From positions 16,841 through 80,840 of the forward strand of contig NZ_BKZP01000012.1 in the NCBI RefSeq assembly GCF_008974185.1: a stretch of DNA of 64,000 nucleotides, read 5' to 3'. The stretch comes from Weizmannia acidilactici. GTDB taxonomy: Bacteria > Bacillota > Bacilli > Bacillales > Bacillaceae_C. Below, in pieces: positions 49,945 through 58,271 of this stretch. The notes below the pieces were generated by a model. It did not search any database and had not been told where the DNA came from. It was given only the letters and a program-made list of their open reading frames with translations. The translations under genes were made by a program, and so were the position numbers. Positions within the stretch are counted from its first letter, which is position 1, and each line of letters opens with the position of its first letter.

Positions 49945-50170
49945 TTATTGGCTGAAGAGCCCGATGCTTGTGGTTTCGCGTTTCATTTCGCGTATCCCGT
50001 ATGTGCCGCGGACAATCATGTAGCCTGTCTTTTGTTTCATCCCTGCTGCCGTCATTGACAAAAAAAGTTCATCGTTTGCCGGCCCAGTCCATCACTTTTT
50101 TCAAGCGCCGGTTCGTCAATTGAATGACTTCTGCTTCATTGAAAACCGGGACAACGACAGAATACATCAC
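49945..50170 (-). pseudogene. Decayed GT2 (GtrB/YkcC-like) glycosyltransferase
   Basis: One frame gives MYSVVVPVFNEAEVI followed by RRLKKVMDWAGKR and a TGA; another continues ELFFVNDGSRDETKD; a third ends YGIREMKRETTSIGLFSQ and stops at 49945. The first two are the contiguous N-terminal motifs of dolichol-phosphate-sugar-synthase-like GT2 enzymes (usual length about 310 residues), so a frameshift and a large internal deletion have destroyed the gene. It lies 21 bases upstream of the PMT-family gene, the arrangement of ykcC-ykcB type pairs. Confidence 0.8.
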
Positions 50171-50261
50171 ATCTGATTCATCGAACCATCCTTTCTATCC
50201 GGGCTTTTCCATTTTAAATGAGTGTAATGGGAAAAGCTTAAGATAATCTTAAAATCCGTTT

Positions 50262-50290
50262 TAAAAAAAAAGACCCCAGCTTGGCTGGAT
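50262..50290 (-). terminator. Terminator after the LysE-family gene
   Basis: On the minus strand CCAGC, loop CAA, GCTGG and then GGTC with nine T. Confidence 0.8.
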
Positions 50291-50331
50291 TCCTGGCACA
50301 CAACACCGTCGAAACATGATTTAATAGGTCT

Positions 50332-50958
50332 TCAGATCAAGTGGAATGCTTTTAAAAATTCTTTCGCAATCAAAACGGCCACACCCCATATCACGAGTGC
50401 TGAAATTTTGTTGATGCGCACGAGACATTTTCCTGTTGTATCGAGACTTCCCATGACCCTTCCGGCAACGGCGAGGCTGAAAAACCAGATCCATGAAACG
50501 GCGATGCAGGCAATGGCAAAAGCCCACCTTGCATTGCCCGTGTAAGCAATCGCGCTCGTGCCGATCACACCGATCGTATCGAGTATTGCATGCGGGTTTA
50601 ACAGTGAAACCGAGAGAGCAAAGGCGATCTGCTTTTTTGCGGGCAGCGTATGTTCGTGCCCGCTTTCTTTGGCCGGGGATGCCCGCCAAATCGACCACCC
50701 CATATAAAGCAGAAAGAAAAAGCCGATGCCGTATAACACGATTTGCAGCCAGGAAAATTCAAGAATCACGACAGATACGCCGAGAATAGCAAGCGAGATC
50801 AGCACTGTATCACAAAGCGAGGCAGTCAGGACAACCGGCAGGCTTTTTGTGAAATTAGGCTGCAGCGCCCCCTGGTTAAACACAAATACATTTTGCGGGC
50901 CGAGCGGCAAAATCAGCCCGAAAGCAAGGATAAAACCGTGAAGAAAAGTTGCGAACAT
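50332..50958 (-). CDS. LysE/ArgO family amino acid exporter
   Basis: A 208-residue membrane protein with six hydrophobic segments. The family motif LPLGPQNVFVFNQG near residue 18 and SLLNPHAILDTIG near 118 place it with LysE/ArgO (B. subtilis YisU-like). Export of basic amino acids such as arginine or lysine is the family role; the substrate cannot be told from the sequence. It is a single gene between the glycosyltransferase remnant and glcF. Confidence 0.9.
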   Translation of the reverse strand: MFATFLHGFILAFGLILPLGPQNVFVFNQGALQPNFTKSLPVVLTASLCDTVLISLAILGVSVVILEFSWLQIVLYGIGFFFLLYMGWSIWRASPAKESGHEHTLPAKKQIAFALSVSLLNPHAILDTIGVIGTSAIAYTGNARWAFAIACIAVSWIWFFSLAVAGRVMGSLDTTGKCLVRINKISALVIWGVAVLIAKEFLKAFHLI

Positions 50959-51043
50959 TTTAAACCCTCCGTATCAAAATTCACATACTCTCATTCTAAC
51001 AAAACATCCGCCCGCTGAGTACGCATAAGAGGGTTGAATACCA

Positions 51044-51080
51044 TTAAAGCCGGTTCGAATGTCAGTCGATCCGGCTTCCT
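51044..51080 (-). terminator. Terminator after glcF
   Basis: On the minus strand AAGCCGG and CCGGCTT pair around 17 bases, followed by TAATGG; the T tract is poor, so strength is doubtful. Confidence 0.55.
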
Positions 51081-51093
51081 TAATCAATCGCGA

Positions 51094-52449
51094 TTATTTA
51101 ATAACTGCCGCCGCTTCAGCTTCAGCCTCCACCGCTTCAAGCAGCAGATCCGCAATATGCACTGCACGCACTTTTCCGGACAAGCCCAACCGTTCAATGC
51201 CGAGCTTCATCTGCAGAAGGCAGCCCGGGTTGGCGGTGACAATCGTTTCGGCGTGTGTTGCTTTTGCATTTTCCATTTTATGGTCTAAAATCTGCATTGA
51301 CATCTCAGATTCTACAATATTGTAAATCCCGGCTGATCCGCAGCAGTGGTCCGCTTCTTTCATTTCCCGGTACTCAACATTTTCGATCGACTTCAGCAAA
51401 AGCCGCGGTTCCGAAAAAGTTTTCATCACATTGCGCAAATGGCATGAATCCTGGTACGTCACTACCTGCTCAGGCAAGCTGAGTTTCCGTTTATGGAAGC
51501 CCAATTCCACAAGAACAGCCGAAATATCTTTCACTTTACTTGAAAATTCGGCTGCCCGTTCCGCCCATTCCGGGTCATCTTTTAAAAGGTTGCCGTAGTC
51601 AATTAAATACGCGCCGCATCCCCCGGCGTTCGTAATAATATAGTCAACATTCAGATCTTCAAAAGCCCGGATATTGCGCTTTGCCAGGTCTTTTGCCATT
51701 TCTTTCTCACCGCCGTGCCCGTGCAGCGCGCCGCAGCATTCCTGGTTTTGCGGGATGACAATCTCACAGCCTGCCATCTTGAGCAGTTTCATCGTCGCAT
51801 CATTCGTTTTCATAAACATCGTATCCATCAGGCAGCCAGTAAAAAAGGCGACGCGTTTTTTCACGTCTTTTTTTGGCATCAAGTGCGACGGGCGATGTTT
51901 CATTTCTTTCATCGTCGGGATTTTCGGCAGCACTTTTTCCATGGAAGCAAGGTTTTTCGGCAAAAGCTTCAAGGCGCCGGTTGCATGCGCCACTTTTTGC
52001 AGGCCGCTCCGCTGGTAAAACCCGATCAGCCCCGTTAAAAATCGCATCCGGTTCTGATGCAGGAACAGCTCTTCAAAAACCGCTTTGCGGAGCACTTTCA
52101 CCGGCAGGGACTGCTTCTTTTTCTTGCTCTGTTGGATAATGTCGCGCGCTTCTTCCAGCAAATGCCCATAATTGACGCCGGACGGGCACACAGATTCGCA
52201 CGCCCGGCATCCGAGGCATAAATTCAATGTGCGTTCGACATCTTCATCCGGTTCAATTATTCCGTCCACCATCGCCTTCATTAATGCAATACGCCCCCGC
52301 GGCGAATGGGATTCCTTGAATCCGGATTCAATATACGTCGGGCATGACGGCAGGCAGAAGCCGCATCGCATGCAGTTGAGCAGCTGATCCTGATCCATCC
52401 GTTCTTTAAATTTTTTCTGAATTTCCTTTTGTTGTTCTGCTGTAATCAT
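51094..52449 (-). CDS. glcF: Glycolate oxidase iron-sulfur subunit
   Basis: A 451-residue protein with two 4Fe-4S motifs, CMRCGFCLPSCP near residue 26 and CLGCRACESVCPSG near 78, and two CCG-type cysteine-rich domains (ECCGALHG and HCCGSAGIY). It passes electrons from the flavin subunit encoded just upstream to the respiratory chain. The stop of glcD and the start of glcF overlap by four bases. No glcE subunit is present. Confidence 0.93.
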   Translation of the reverse strand: MITAEQQKEIQKKFKERMDQDQLLNCMRCGFCLPSCPTYIESGFKESHSPRGRIALMKAMVDGIIEPDEDVERTLNLCLGCRACESVCPSGVNYGHLLEEARDIIQQSKKKKQSLPVKVLRKAVFEELFLHQNRMRFLTGLIGFYQRSGLQKVAHATGALKLLPKNLASMEKVLPKIPTMKEMKHRPSHLMPKKDVKKRVAFFTGCLMDTMFMKTNDATMKLLKMAGCEIVIPQNQECCGALHGHGGEKEMAKDLAKRNIRAFEDLNVDYIITNAGGCGAYLIDYGNLLKDDPEWAERAAEFSSKVKDISAVLVELGFHKRKLSLPEQVVTYQDSCHLRNVMKTFSEPRLLLKSIENVEYREMKEADHCCGSAGIYNIVESEMSMQILDHKMENAKATHAETIVTANPGCLLQMKLGIERLGLSGKVRAVHIADLLLEAVEAEAEAAAVIK

Positions 52450-53855
52450 TTCATCATCACCACACGATTTGTTTCTTTTGCAAAGACTTTGCCTGGATTT
52501 AAAATATGGTTCGGATCAAGCGCATTTTTAATCGCCTTCATTACTTCAATGCCTGTATGCCCGAGCTTCCATTCCAAATACGGCGCTTTTGCTACGCCGA
52601 CGCCATGCTCACCGGTAATGGTCCCGCCGAGTTCAATCGCTTTTTGGAAAATTTCCGCAAACGCTTTTTCTACCCGCTCCATTTCATCTTTATCCCGGAT
52701 ATCGGCGAGGCAGGTTGGGTGCAGGTTCCCGTCCCCAGCATGGCCGAATGTCCCGATATTGAGCCCGTATTTTTCGGCAATCCCATTAATCGCGACAACC
52801 ATTTTTGCAATTTCCGAGCGCGGCACGGTCGCATCTTCCAAAATCGTTGTCGGTTTCAGCCGGGCGAGCGCGGATAAAGCGGTCCTTCTTGCCGTCATCA
52901 GCGCTTCCGCATGCTCAGGGGACTTTGCCACCTGGACATCCACCGCCTTTTCTGCGCGGCAGATTTCCGCCATTTTTTCAATATCGCGTTCAACAACTTC
53001 TTCCGGCCCATCCTGCTCAATTAAAAGCACAGCTTTTACATTCGTAGGCAGCCCGATGTGCGCAAAAGCTTCCACCGCCTGCAGCGTCGGCTGGTCCAGA
53101 AATTCCAGTGTCGCCGGGATGATCCGGCTGGCGATAATATTGGATACCGTTTGCGCGCACGCTTCGATATCCTGATAGAGTGCAAGCATCGTCTTTTTCG
53201 TTTCCGGCATCGGCACAAGTTTCAAGGTCGCTTCCGTAAGAATGGCCAAAGTACCTTCCGAGCCGACCAAAAGCCGCGTCAAATCATAACCGGCCACATC
53301 TTTTGCCAGCTTGCCCCCGGTGCGGATGATCTCACCGTTTGCGAGCACGGCTTCAAGCGCCAGCACATAATCGCGCGTCACACCGTATTTCAAGCCGCGC
53401 AAGCCACCCGAATTTTCATTTATATTGCCGCCGATCGTCGAGATTTTCATGGAACTTGGGTCCGGCGGGTAAAACAGCCCCTTTTCTTCAACCGCTTTGA
53501 TCATATCAAGCGTAATGACGCCGGGCTGCACCGTCACCGTCAGATTTTCTTCATCAATTTCCAAAATCTTGTTCATATGCTTAAACAACAGCACGATGCC
53601 GCCTTCTATCGGGCATGTGCCGGCACAAAGGTTGGAGCCCGACCCGCGCGGCACAATAGGAATCCGGTGTTTGTTGCAAATTTTTACGATTTTCTGCACT
53701 TCTTCTTTATTGCGCGGCGCCACGACCGCATCCGGCATTGACTGAAACTGCGGGCTTGCATCATACGAATACACAAGCCTGCCCGCCTTCGAATCATCGT
53801 AATTTTCCGGGCCAACAATTTGCTGCAGTTTTTCTTTTATATCGGCTTGAATCAT
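52446..53855 (-). CDS. glcD: Glycolate oxidase FAD-binding subunit
   Basis: A 469-residue FAD-linked oxidase of the GlcD/LldD-2-hydroxyacid family. The N-terminal FAD_binding_4 domain (PRGSGSNLCAGTCPIEGG and GGNINENSGGLRGLKYG) and the C-terminal FAD-oxidase domain (TFGHAGDGNLHPT, GGTITGEHGVG) are complete. It probably oxidises glycolate or D-lactate. ATG 53855 is chosen over the TTG directly before it. The CdaR-type regulator is divergent. Confidence 0.93.
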   Translation of the reverse strand: MIQADIKEKLQQIVGPENYDDSKAGRLVYSYDASPQFQSMPDAVVAPRNKEEVQKIVKICNKHRIPIVPRGSGSNLCAGTCPIEGGIVLLFKHMNKILEIDEENLTVTVQPGVITLDMIKAVEEKGLFYPPDPSSMKISTIGGNINENSGGLRGLKYGVTRDYVLALEAVLANGEIIRTGGKLAKDVAGYDLTRLLVGSEGTLAILTEATLKLVPMPETKKTMLALYQDIEACAQTVSNIIASRIIPATLEFLDQPTLQAVEAFAHIGLPTNVKAVLLIEQDGPEEVVERDIEKMAEICRAEKAVDVQVAKSPEHAEALMTARRTALSALARLKPTTILEDATVPRSEIAKMVVAINGIAEKYGLNIGTFGHAGDGNLHPTCLADIRDKDEMERVEKAFAEIFQKAIELGGTITGEHGVGVAKAPYLEWKLGHTGIEVMKAIKNALDPNHILNPGKVFAKETNRVVMMK

Positions 53856-53883
53856 CAAACCTTCCCCCCGTTCTGCAAATTTT

Positions 53884-53908
53884 CAATATTTTAACGAGAA
53901 AAATATTG
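53884..53908. promoter_or_regulatory. Candidate operator between glcD and cdaR
   Basis: CAATATTTT (53884-53892), six bases and AAAAATATTG (53899-53908) form an inverted repeat 29 bases upstream of glcD, in the region shared with the divergent regulator. I see no recognised consensus. Confidence 0.45.
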
Positions 53909-54022
53909 TTTTGTGCTTCATTTTATGATAAAGCTAAAAGTGCAAGAATGATATAGATAAAAATACAAAGTTTAGCGGTTACTATTGGTTGATTTTTAAA
54001 TTTATATACAAAGGTGGTCAAC

Positions 54023-55108
54023 ATGCTGTTGTTTCCAAAAATTGCCGGAAAAATCGTGAATGAAGTGCAGTCGGTGATGGATGAGGATATTATTGTTGTG
54101 GACGAAAACGGGGTGATCATGGCCTCGACGCAAAAAGACCGGATTGGAAACTTCCATATGGGGGCACAGAAAGTTTTTCAAACGAACAAAAAATTGTATA
54201 TTGATGAAGAAATGGCGGCGCAAATGGAAGGGGTGCGGATGGGGATCAATATGCCGATCCGGTTCGAAGGGAGGACGATTGGCGTTATCGGCGTCACCGG
54301 CAATCCGAAAGAAGTCGAACATTATGCGGAGCTGATCCGCCGGCTGACGGAGCTTATTATTCAGGAAACCGTCCATGCTGAACAAGCACAGTCCAAAACG
54401 AGGGGGCTCGAGGCATATTTCTACGAATGGGCGACAGTAAAGGCGTATGACCAGCATTTCGTTGAACGGGGACTGATGCTTGGGATTCCGATGCAGGTGC
54501 CTCACATCTGCTGTTTTTTAAAAATGGCGGTGCCGCCATCGGGGGAAACAGAAATATTTGAACGGCTGCAATCCTATATTGAAACGGACCGCGACATGAT
54601 TGTGCACTGGGGTCCGGGGTTGTTTTTGCTGCTGAAAAGCGTGGAAGCGCCGTTTTCAAAAGAACGGTTTTATGGGCAATTGGAAGATTTTAAGCGGCGA
54701 TTTGCGCCAAATTGCGCAGTCGGGGTCGGAAAAACAGCCGATACATATGTGATCCGCCAGTCGTTCAAAGAAGCACAGAAAGCTTTGAAAGTTGCCGGAA
54801 AAAAAGGCGGTATTGTGTTTTATGAAGACCTGCTCCTTGATCTGCTGATAGAAGAAGTGTCGGAAGAGGCGCGCCAGGAGTATTTGCAAAAAACAATCGC
54901 GAAACTGCAGGAACATGCGGGCCTCGCAGAAACATTGCAAGCCTATCTTGCAAACAACCTGTCGCTGAAAGAAACAGCCGCACAGCTCCATGTGCATATT
55001 AATACGCTCCATTACAGGCTGAAGCAAATCACCGAAGTCACGGGCATTGATCCGAAAACAGCGGAAGGCATTGCACTGTTTTATTTGGCGGTACATTTGG
55101 CGGAGTAG
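54023..55108 (+). CDS. CdaR-family sugar diacid regulator
   Basis: A 361-residue transcription regulator. The N-terminal putative sugar-diacid recognition domain (about 1-135, with VVDENGVIMASTQKDRIG) is followed by a middle GGDEF-like region and the C-terminal PucR-type helix-turn-helix (LKETAAQLHVHINTLHYRLKQI). ATG 54023 follows AAAGGTGG; GTG 54014 is inside that site. Divergence from glcDF implies that it controls glycolate or glycerate use. Confidence 0.92.
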   Translation: MLLFPKIAGKIVNEVQSVMDEDIIVVDENGVIMASTQKDRIGNFHMGAQKVFQTNKKLYIDEEMAAQMEGVRMGINMPIRFEGRTIGVIGVTGNPKEVEHYAELIRRLTELIIQETVHAEQAQSKTRGLEAYFYEWATVKAYDQHFVERGLMLGIPMQVPHICCFLKMAVPPSGETEIFERLQSYIETDRDMIVHWGPGLFLLLKSVEAPFSKERFYGQLEDFKRRFAPNCAVGVGKTADTYVIRQSFKEAQKALKVAGKKGGIVFYEDLLLDLLIEEVSEEARQEYLQKTIAKLQEHAGLAETLQAYLANNLSLKETAAQLHVHINTLHYRLKQITEVTGIDPKTAEGIALFYLAVHLAE

Positions 55109-55165
55109 AAGATTTTTCACTGAAAGCGTAACGGAGCTGTCCCAAAAGCCCCATTTAAGTAGGAA

Positions 55166-55273
55166 TTTTGCTCTAACGGTCGTGACACAGCTTCTCAAAG
55201 CCGTTTCTCCAGAGATTTTTGCTCTAATGATCCTGACAAAGCTTCTCTGAACCGTTTCCTCGGGAAAATTTTG
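55166..55273. repeat. Degenerate 51-52-base tandem repeat
   Basis: The word ATTTTGCTCTAA recurs at about 55165, 55216 and 55268, with similar sequence (GACACAGCTTCTC/GACAAAGCTTCTC, CCGTTTC) between, so two imperfect units and a partial third. No open reading frame uses it. It lies between the convergent cdaR and multicopper oxidase genes. Confidence 0.65.
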
Positions 55274-55277
55274 CTCT

Positions 55278-55329
55278 AAACAAGAAAACCCTTTGAGAAA
55301 AAGTAATTTCTCAACGGGTTTTCTTGTTT
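55278..55329. terminator. Long bidirectional hairpin between cdaR-type gene and multicopper oxidase gene
   Basis: Bases 55278-55300 pair with 55307-55329 (23 bp, one mismatch, 6-base loop). A and T runs at both ends allow termination of either transcript. Confidence 0.8.
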
Positions 55330-55362
55330 AAAAAGGACTTTTGCGAGAACTCCCTTTCTGGC

Positions 55363-56787
55363 TTATTTCACTTCAAACTGCCCCATCATGCCAAGGTCTT
55401 CATGTTCGAGGATATGGCAGTGATACATATAAATGCCTTTAAACGGGAACCGCATTATCACTTTCACCGTATCTCCCGGATTGACGAGCACTGTATCTTT
55501 CCAGCCCTGCTCATTTGCAGGCGGCGTTTTGCCGTTTATGCTCAAAATCTGGAACTGGACACCGTGGACATGGAACGGGTGCACCATTTTTTTCGTCCCC
55601 ATGGAAGTTGAAGCGTTTTTGATTTCCCAAATTTCGATGGAATGCAGTTTCACTGTTTCATCAATGTGGTTCATATCCATTTGCTTGCCGTTGATGCTGA
55701 CATTCGGGCCCATGCCGCTCATCACAAATTTGCGGGTTTTGACCGCTTTTGAATCCGGGATTTTCTTAATGGTTGCAAGTTTCCTTGGGACGCTGTAAGA
55801 TTTTGTGTATTTGCCTTTAACTTTAAAATACATCAGCGTTTCTTTTCCGTTTTTCAACTGGAGCATACCGCCGTCTCTTAGCTTGGAAAAATCAACAAGG
55901 ATTTCCGCGCGCTCTCCGGCTGAAAGTGTCAGTTTTTTCATTTTCACCGGCGATGCAAGGAACCCGCCGTCAGATGCAATTTGCGTAAATGTTTGGTTGC
56001 CGCTTAGGTGCAGATTATACGTCCTGCCGTTTGAGCCGTTTAAAATCCGGAGGCGGACAAGACCGCGTTTGACTGTCAATTGCGGCTGGATTACGCCGTT
56101 GACGAGTTCGGTCGTGCCCTGAAAGCCGAATACTTGGTCGTTCATGTCCAATTTATAGGACAATTGCCCGTTTTTCGTAAAACGGCGGTCCTGCAGCACG
56201 AGCGGAAAATCGTTTTTTCCGTAGTCTTTCGGGATATCTAGTTTCTCCGAATTTTGATCATCGACATAAATCAGCCCGGCCAGGCCTTTATAAACCTGTT
56301 CACCCGTCTTTCCCATCGGGTGCGGATGGTACCAAAGCGTGGCTGCCTGCTGGCTTACGGTAAAGCTGACTTTCCACGTTTTGCCCGGCAAAATCGTATT
56401 ATGTGGGCCTCCGTCTGCGGAACCCGGTACCAGAAGGCCATGCCAGTGTACCGTTGTCACTTCTTTTAAGTCGTTTTTTACTGTCATATTGACCTTTTCG
56501 CCTTTTCTCACCCTGATCACAGGACCTAAATAATTGCCGTTATACCCGTATGTCGTTGACGTTTTTCCAGCTATAAATTCTTTTTTGCCATGCTGTGCGG
56601 TTAAAGTGAAATCCGCCACATCCGGATCCGGATTGGTGTCTTTAAGCACCGCCGGAATCGGCAGTGCAGGATGCTGCGCGTCTTTTTGCTCCGCGCTCTT
56701 TTTCACGTGCCAACTGTAAAAAACGGCACCCCCGATGATCACGATAGCCAATAGGATAATGGCTGTTATCCATACTCTCTTTTTCAT
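55363..56787 (-). CDS. Membrane-anchored multicopper oxidase
   Basis: A 474-residue three-domain multicopper oxidase with an N-terminal membrane anchor (residues 5-26). Copper ligands are all present: H114-W-H116-G, WYH154-P-H156, HPFHVHGVQF and the HCHILEHEDLGMM block with cysteine and axial methionine. It resembles the CueO/FtsP type rather than spore-coat CotA. The likely role is outer-surface oxidation of cuprous ion or phenolic and metal substrates. ATG 56787 follows GCAGGGG; the longer frame to 56883 has no ribosome site. Confidence 0.92.
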   Translation of the reverse strand: MKKRVWITAIILLAIVIIGGAVFYSWHVKKSAEQKDAQHPALPIPAVLKDTNPDPDVADFTLTAQHGKKEFIAGKTSTTYGYNGNYLGPVIRVRKGEKVNMTVKNDLKEVTTVHWHGLLVPGSADGGPHNTILPGKTWKVSFTVSQQAATLWYHPHPMGKTGEQVYKGLAGLIYVDDQNSEKLDIPKDYGKNDFPLVLQDRRFTKNGQLSYKLDMNDQVFGFQGTTELVNGVIQPQLTVKRGLVRLRILNGSNGRTYNLHLSGNQTFTQIASDGGFLASPVKMKKLTLSAGERAEILVDFSKLRDGGMLQLKNGKETLMYFKVKGKYTKSYSVPRKLATIKKIPDSKAVKTRKFVMSGMGPNVSINGKQMDMNHIDETVKLHSIEIWEIKNASTSMGTKKMVHPFHVHGVQFQILSINGKTPPANEQGWKDTVLVNPGDTVKVIMRFPFKGIYMYHCHILEHEDLGMMGQFEVK

Positions 56788-56938
56788 ATTACCCCTGCTT
56801 TTTGTTATTTTTATGTTCGGTATCATCTTAACGTTTTTTTGTGCAGGAGTTCTATTAATAAGTTTTGACGCTTTTGTGAACAAATTTATTTTGAATAGTA
56901 TCTTTGTTTTAAACCGATTTCAGCAGGGTATAATGATA

Positions 56939-56944
56939 GTGTAA
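56939..56944 (+). promoter_or_regulatory. -10 element for hsp20
   Basis: TATAAT at 56939-56944, 21 bases upstream of the hsp20 ATG. The matching -35 is weak (TTTTAA at 16 bases). No CIRCE or CtsR repeat is visible. Confidence 0.45.
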
Positions 56945-56964
56945 GTAGAAGGAGGGATTTTGAG

Positions 56965-57405
56965 ATGTTTGATTTAATGCCATTCAGAAGGAATGAAGAT
57001 GTTTTCGAACGTATGCTTAAGACCTTCAATGATATGTTTGACACAAATGCTTTAACACCGTTCAACGGTAATGCCAACTCGTTCCGGACAGATATTACTG
57101 AAAAAGAAGATGCTTATCTCGTTGAAGCGGAATTGCCTGGCTTTTCCAAAGAAGACATTACGATTGATGTGAACAATAACTATTTAACGATCCGCGCAAA
57201 ACGCGACCAAATGGAAGAAAGCAAAGACGAAAAAAATAAAGTCATTCGGCAGGAACGCCGCTACGGCGAATTCGTCCGGCAGTTCTATGTCGACAATATT
57301 AAAGAAGACGAAATCAGCGCCACCCTTGATAACGGCGTCCTGAAAATCAACATCCCGAAGAAAACGAAAGAAGGTTCATCCGGAAAAAGGATTGAAATTC
57401 AATAA
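56965..57405 (+). CDS. Hsp20/alpha-crystallin family chaperone
   Basis: A 146-residue small heat-shock protein. The alpha-crystallin domain spans about residues 42-135 (EKEDAYLVEAELPGFSKEDI, LTIRAKR, YGEFVRQFYV, ATLDNGVLKINIPKK), followed by a short tail with GKRIEIQ as the I-x-I-like assembly motif. It holds unfolding proteins without ATP. The ATG follows AGGAGGG. It is convergent with the DsrE-like gene across a strong terminator. Confidence 0.93.
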   Translation: MFDLMPFRRNEDVFERMLKTFNDMFDTNALTPFNGNANSFRTDITEKEDAYLVEAELPGFSKEDITIDVNNNYLTIRAKRDQMEESKDEKNKVIRQERRYGEFVRQFYVDNIKEDEISATLDNGVLKINIPKKTKEGSSGKRIEIQ

Positions 57406-57444
57406 AAAAGAGCGGGGACTCGAGGGAGAGTCTCCGCTCTTTTT
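57405..57444. terminator. Bidirectional terminator after hsp20
   Basis: AAAAAGAGCGGGGACTC (57405-57421) pairs with GAGTCTCCGCTCTTTTT (57428-57444), with one mismatch and a 6-base loop. Confidence 0.9.
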
Positions 57445-57836
57445 CAAAACGCCAGCGTTACATCCGCATCTTTTGCGTATTCGAGAAAAGTGACAGCGCC
57501 GCCGACTTCAGTGCCGTCGATAAAATCTTCTTTCTTCAGGCCCATGACATCCATTGTCATCTGGCAGGCGATGAATTTTACACCCAGGTCTTTTGCTATT
57601 TCAACGAGTTCAGGAATAGAAGGGGTGTTGCTTTTCGCAAAACCTTCCGCATAGTTTTCTTTTCCTTCCGGCATCGGCAAATTTTTATGCACTTCTTTAT
57701 GGATGAGGTTCAATCCTTCAAATGTGAAAAAGATGGCCACCTCCATGTCGGACGCTGCCCCTGCTGTTGCAATGTTAAATACTTTATAGGCATCAAACAA
57801 TCCGCCGTTGCTTGCAATGATCGCTACTTTTCCCAT
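57444..57836 (-). CDS. DsrE/DsrF/DrsH-like family protein
   Basis: A 130-residue DsrE-like protein of the larger Firmicute type. It begins KVAIIASNGGLFDAYKVFNIA, has AAIFFTFEGL-like VAIFFTFEGLNLIH, and a single cysteine C106 (KFIACQMTMDVMGLK) as the likely sulfur-carrying residue. Such proteins move persulfide sulfur between enzymes and are common beside rhodanese, TusA and CoA-disulfide reductase genes, exactly the setting here. It follows glutaredoxin by 13 bases. Confidence 0.88.
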   Translation of the reverse strand: MGKVAIIASNGGLFDAYKVFNIATAGAASDMEVAIFFTFEGLNLIHKEVHKNLPMPEGKENYAEGFAKSNTPSIPELVEIAKDLGVKFIACQMTMDVMGLKKEDFIDGTEVGGAVTFLEYAKDADVTLAF

Positions 57837-57849
57837 GTTTCATCTCTCC

Positions 57850-58083
57850 TCAATTTTGTAATGCCTGCATAATGCCTTCCGGGTCAAAACCGATCACCCA
57901 TTTGCCGTTGATTTCGGTTTGTGGAACGCCAATCTGCCCGGTTGTTGCGACAAGTTTCCGCATCATCGCAGGGTCCCTTTCCACATTTACTTCTCTGTAA
58001 GGAATGTTCTGTCCGTTTAAAAAGTTTTTTAGCATCGCGCAAAACGGGCAATGCGTCGTAGTATAAACTGTTACATTGTTCAT
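57850..58083 (-). CDS. Glutaredoxin family protein
   Basis: A 77-residue glutaredoxin of the NrdH/Grx type with the redox site C12-P-F-C15 and the cis-proline motif TGQIGVPQTEI. It may reduce persulfides or mixed disulfides made by the neighbouring sulfur-handling proteins. It heads the glutaredoxin-dsrE pair; a degenerate CsoR-type half-site lies 36 bases upstream. Confidence 0.92.
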   Translation of the reverse strand: MNNVTVYTTTHCPFCAMLKNFLNGQNIPYREVNVERDPAMMRKLVATTGQIGVPQTEINGKWVIGFDPEGIMQALQN

Positions 58084-58139
58084 CTGTCTTCTCTCCTTTT
58101 TGTTTTACAAGGGGTATCTCCAATGCTGTTTCATAAAAA

Positions 58140-58230
58140 ATCAGCGGTTCTCATGCTTTTATCAGCGGTTTTTGGAAAATATCAGCGGAAATTCAATACA
58201 TATCAGCACTTCTTACCTATTTATCAGTGG
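58140..58230. repeat. Array of five ATCAGCGG motifs at 20-21 base spacing
   Basis: ATCAGCGG at 58140, 58161 and 58181, ATCAGCAC at 58202 and ATCAGTGG at 58223; steps of 21, 20, 21 and 21 bases, two turns of the helix. It lies between glutaredoxin and rhodanese, bounded by GGGGTATCT at 58111-58119 and at 58252-58260. Confidence 0.75.
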
Positions 58231-58271
58231 ACTGCCCGAATTATACAGGGAGGGGTATCTGGCATCCCAAG

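Noticed and set aside
58140..58230. CRISPR array or plasmid-type iterons
   Set aside because: The repeated word is only about 8 bases, spacers are 12-13 bases, and no cas or replication gene is near.
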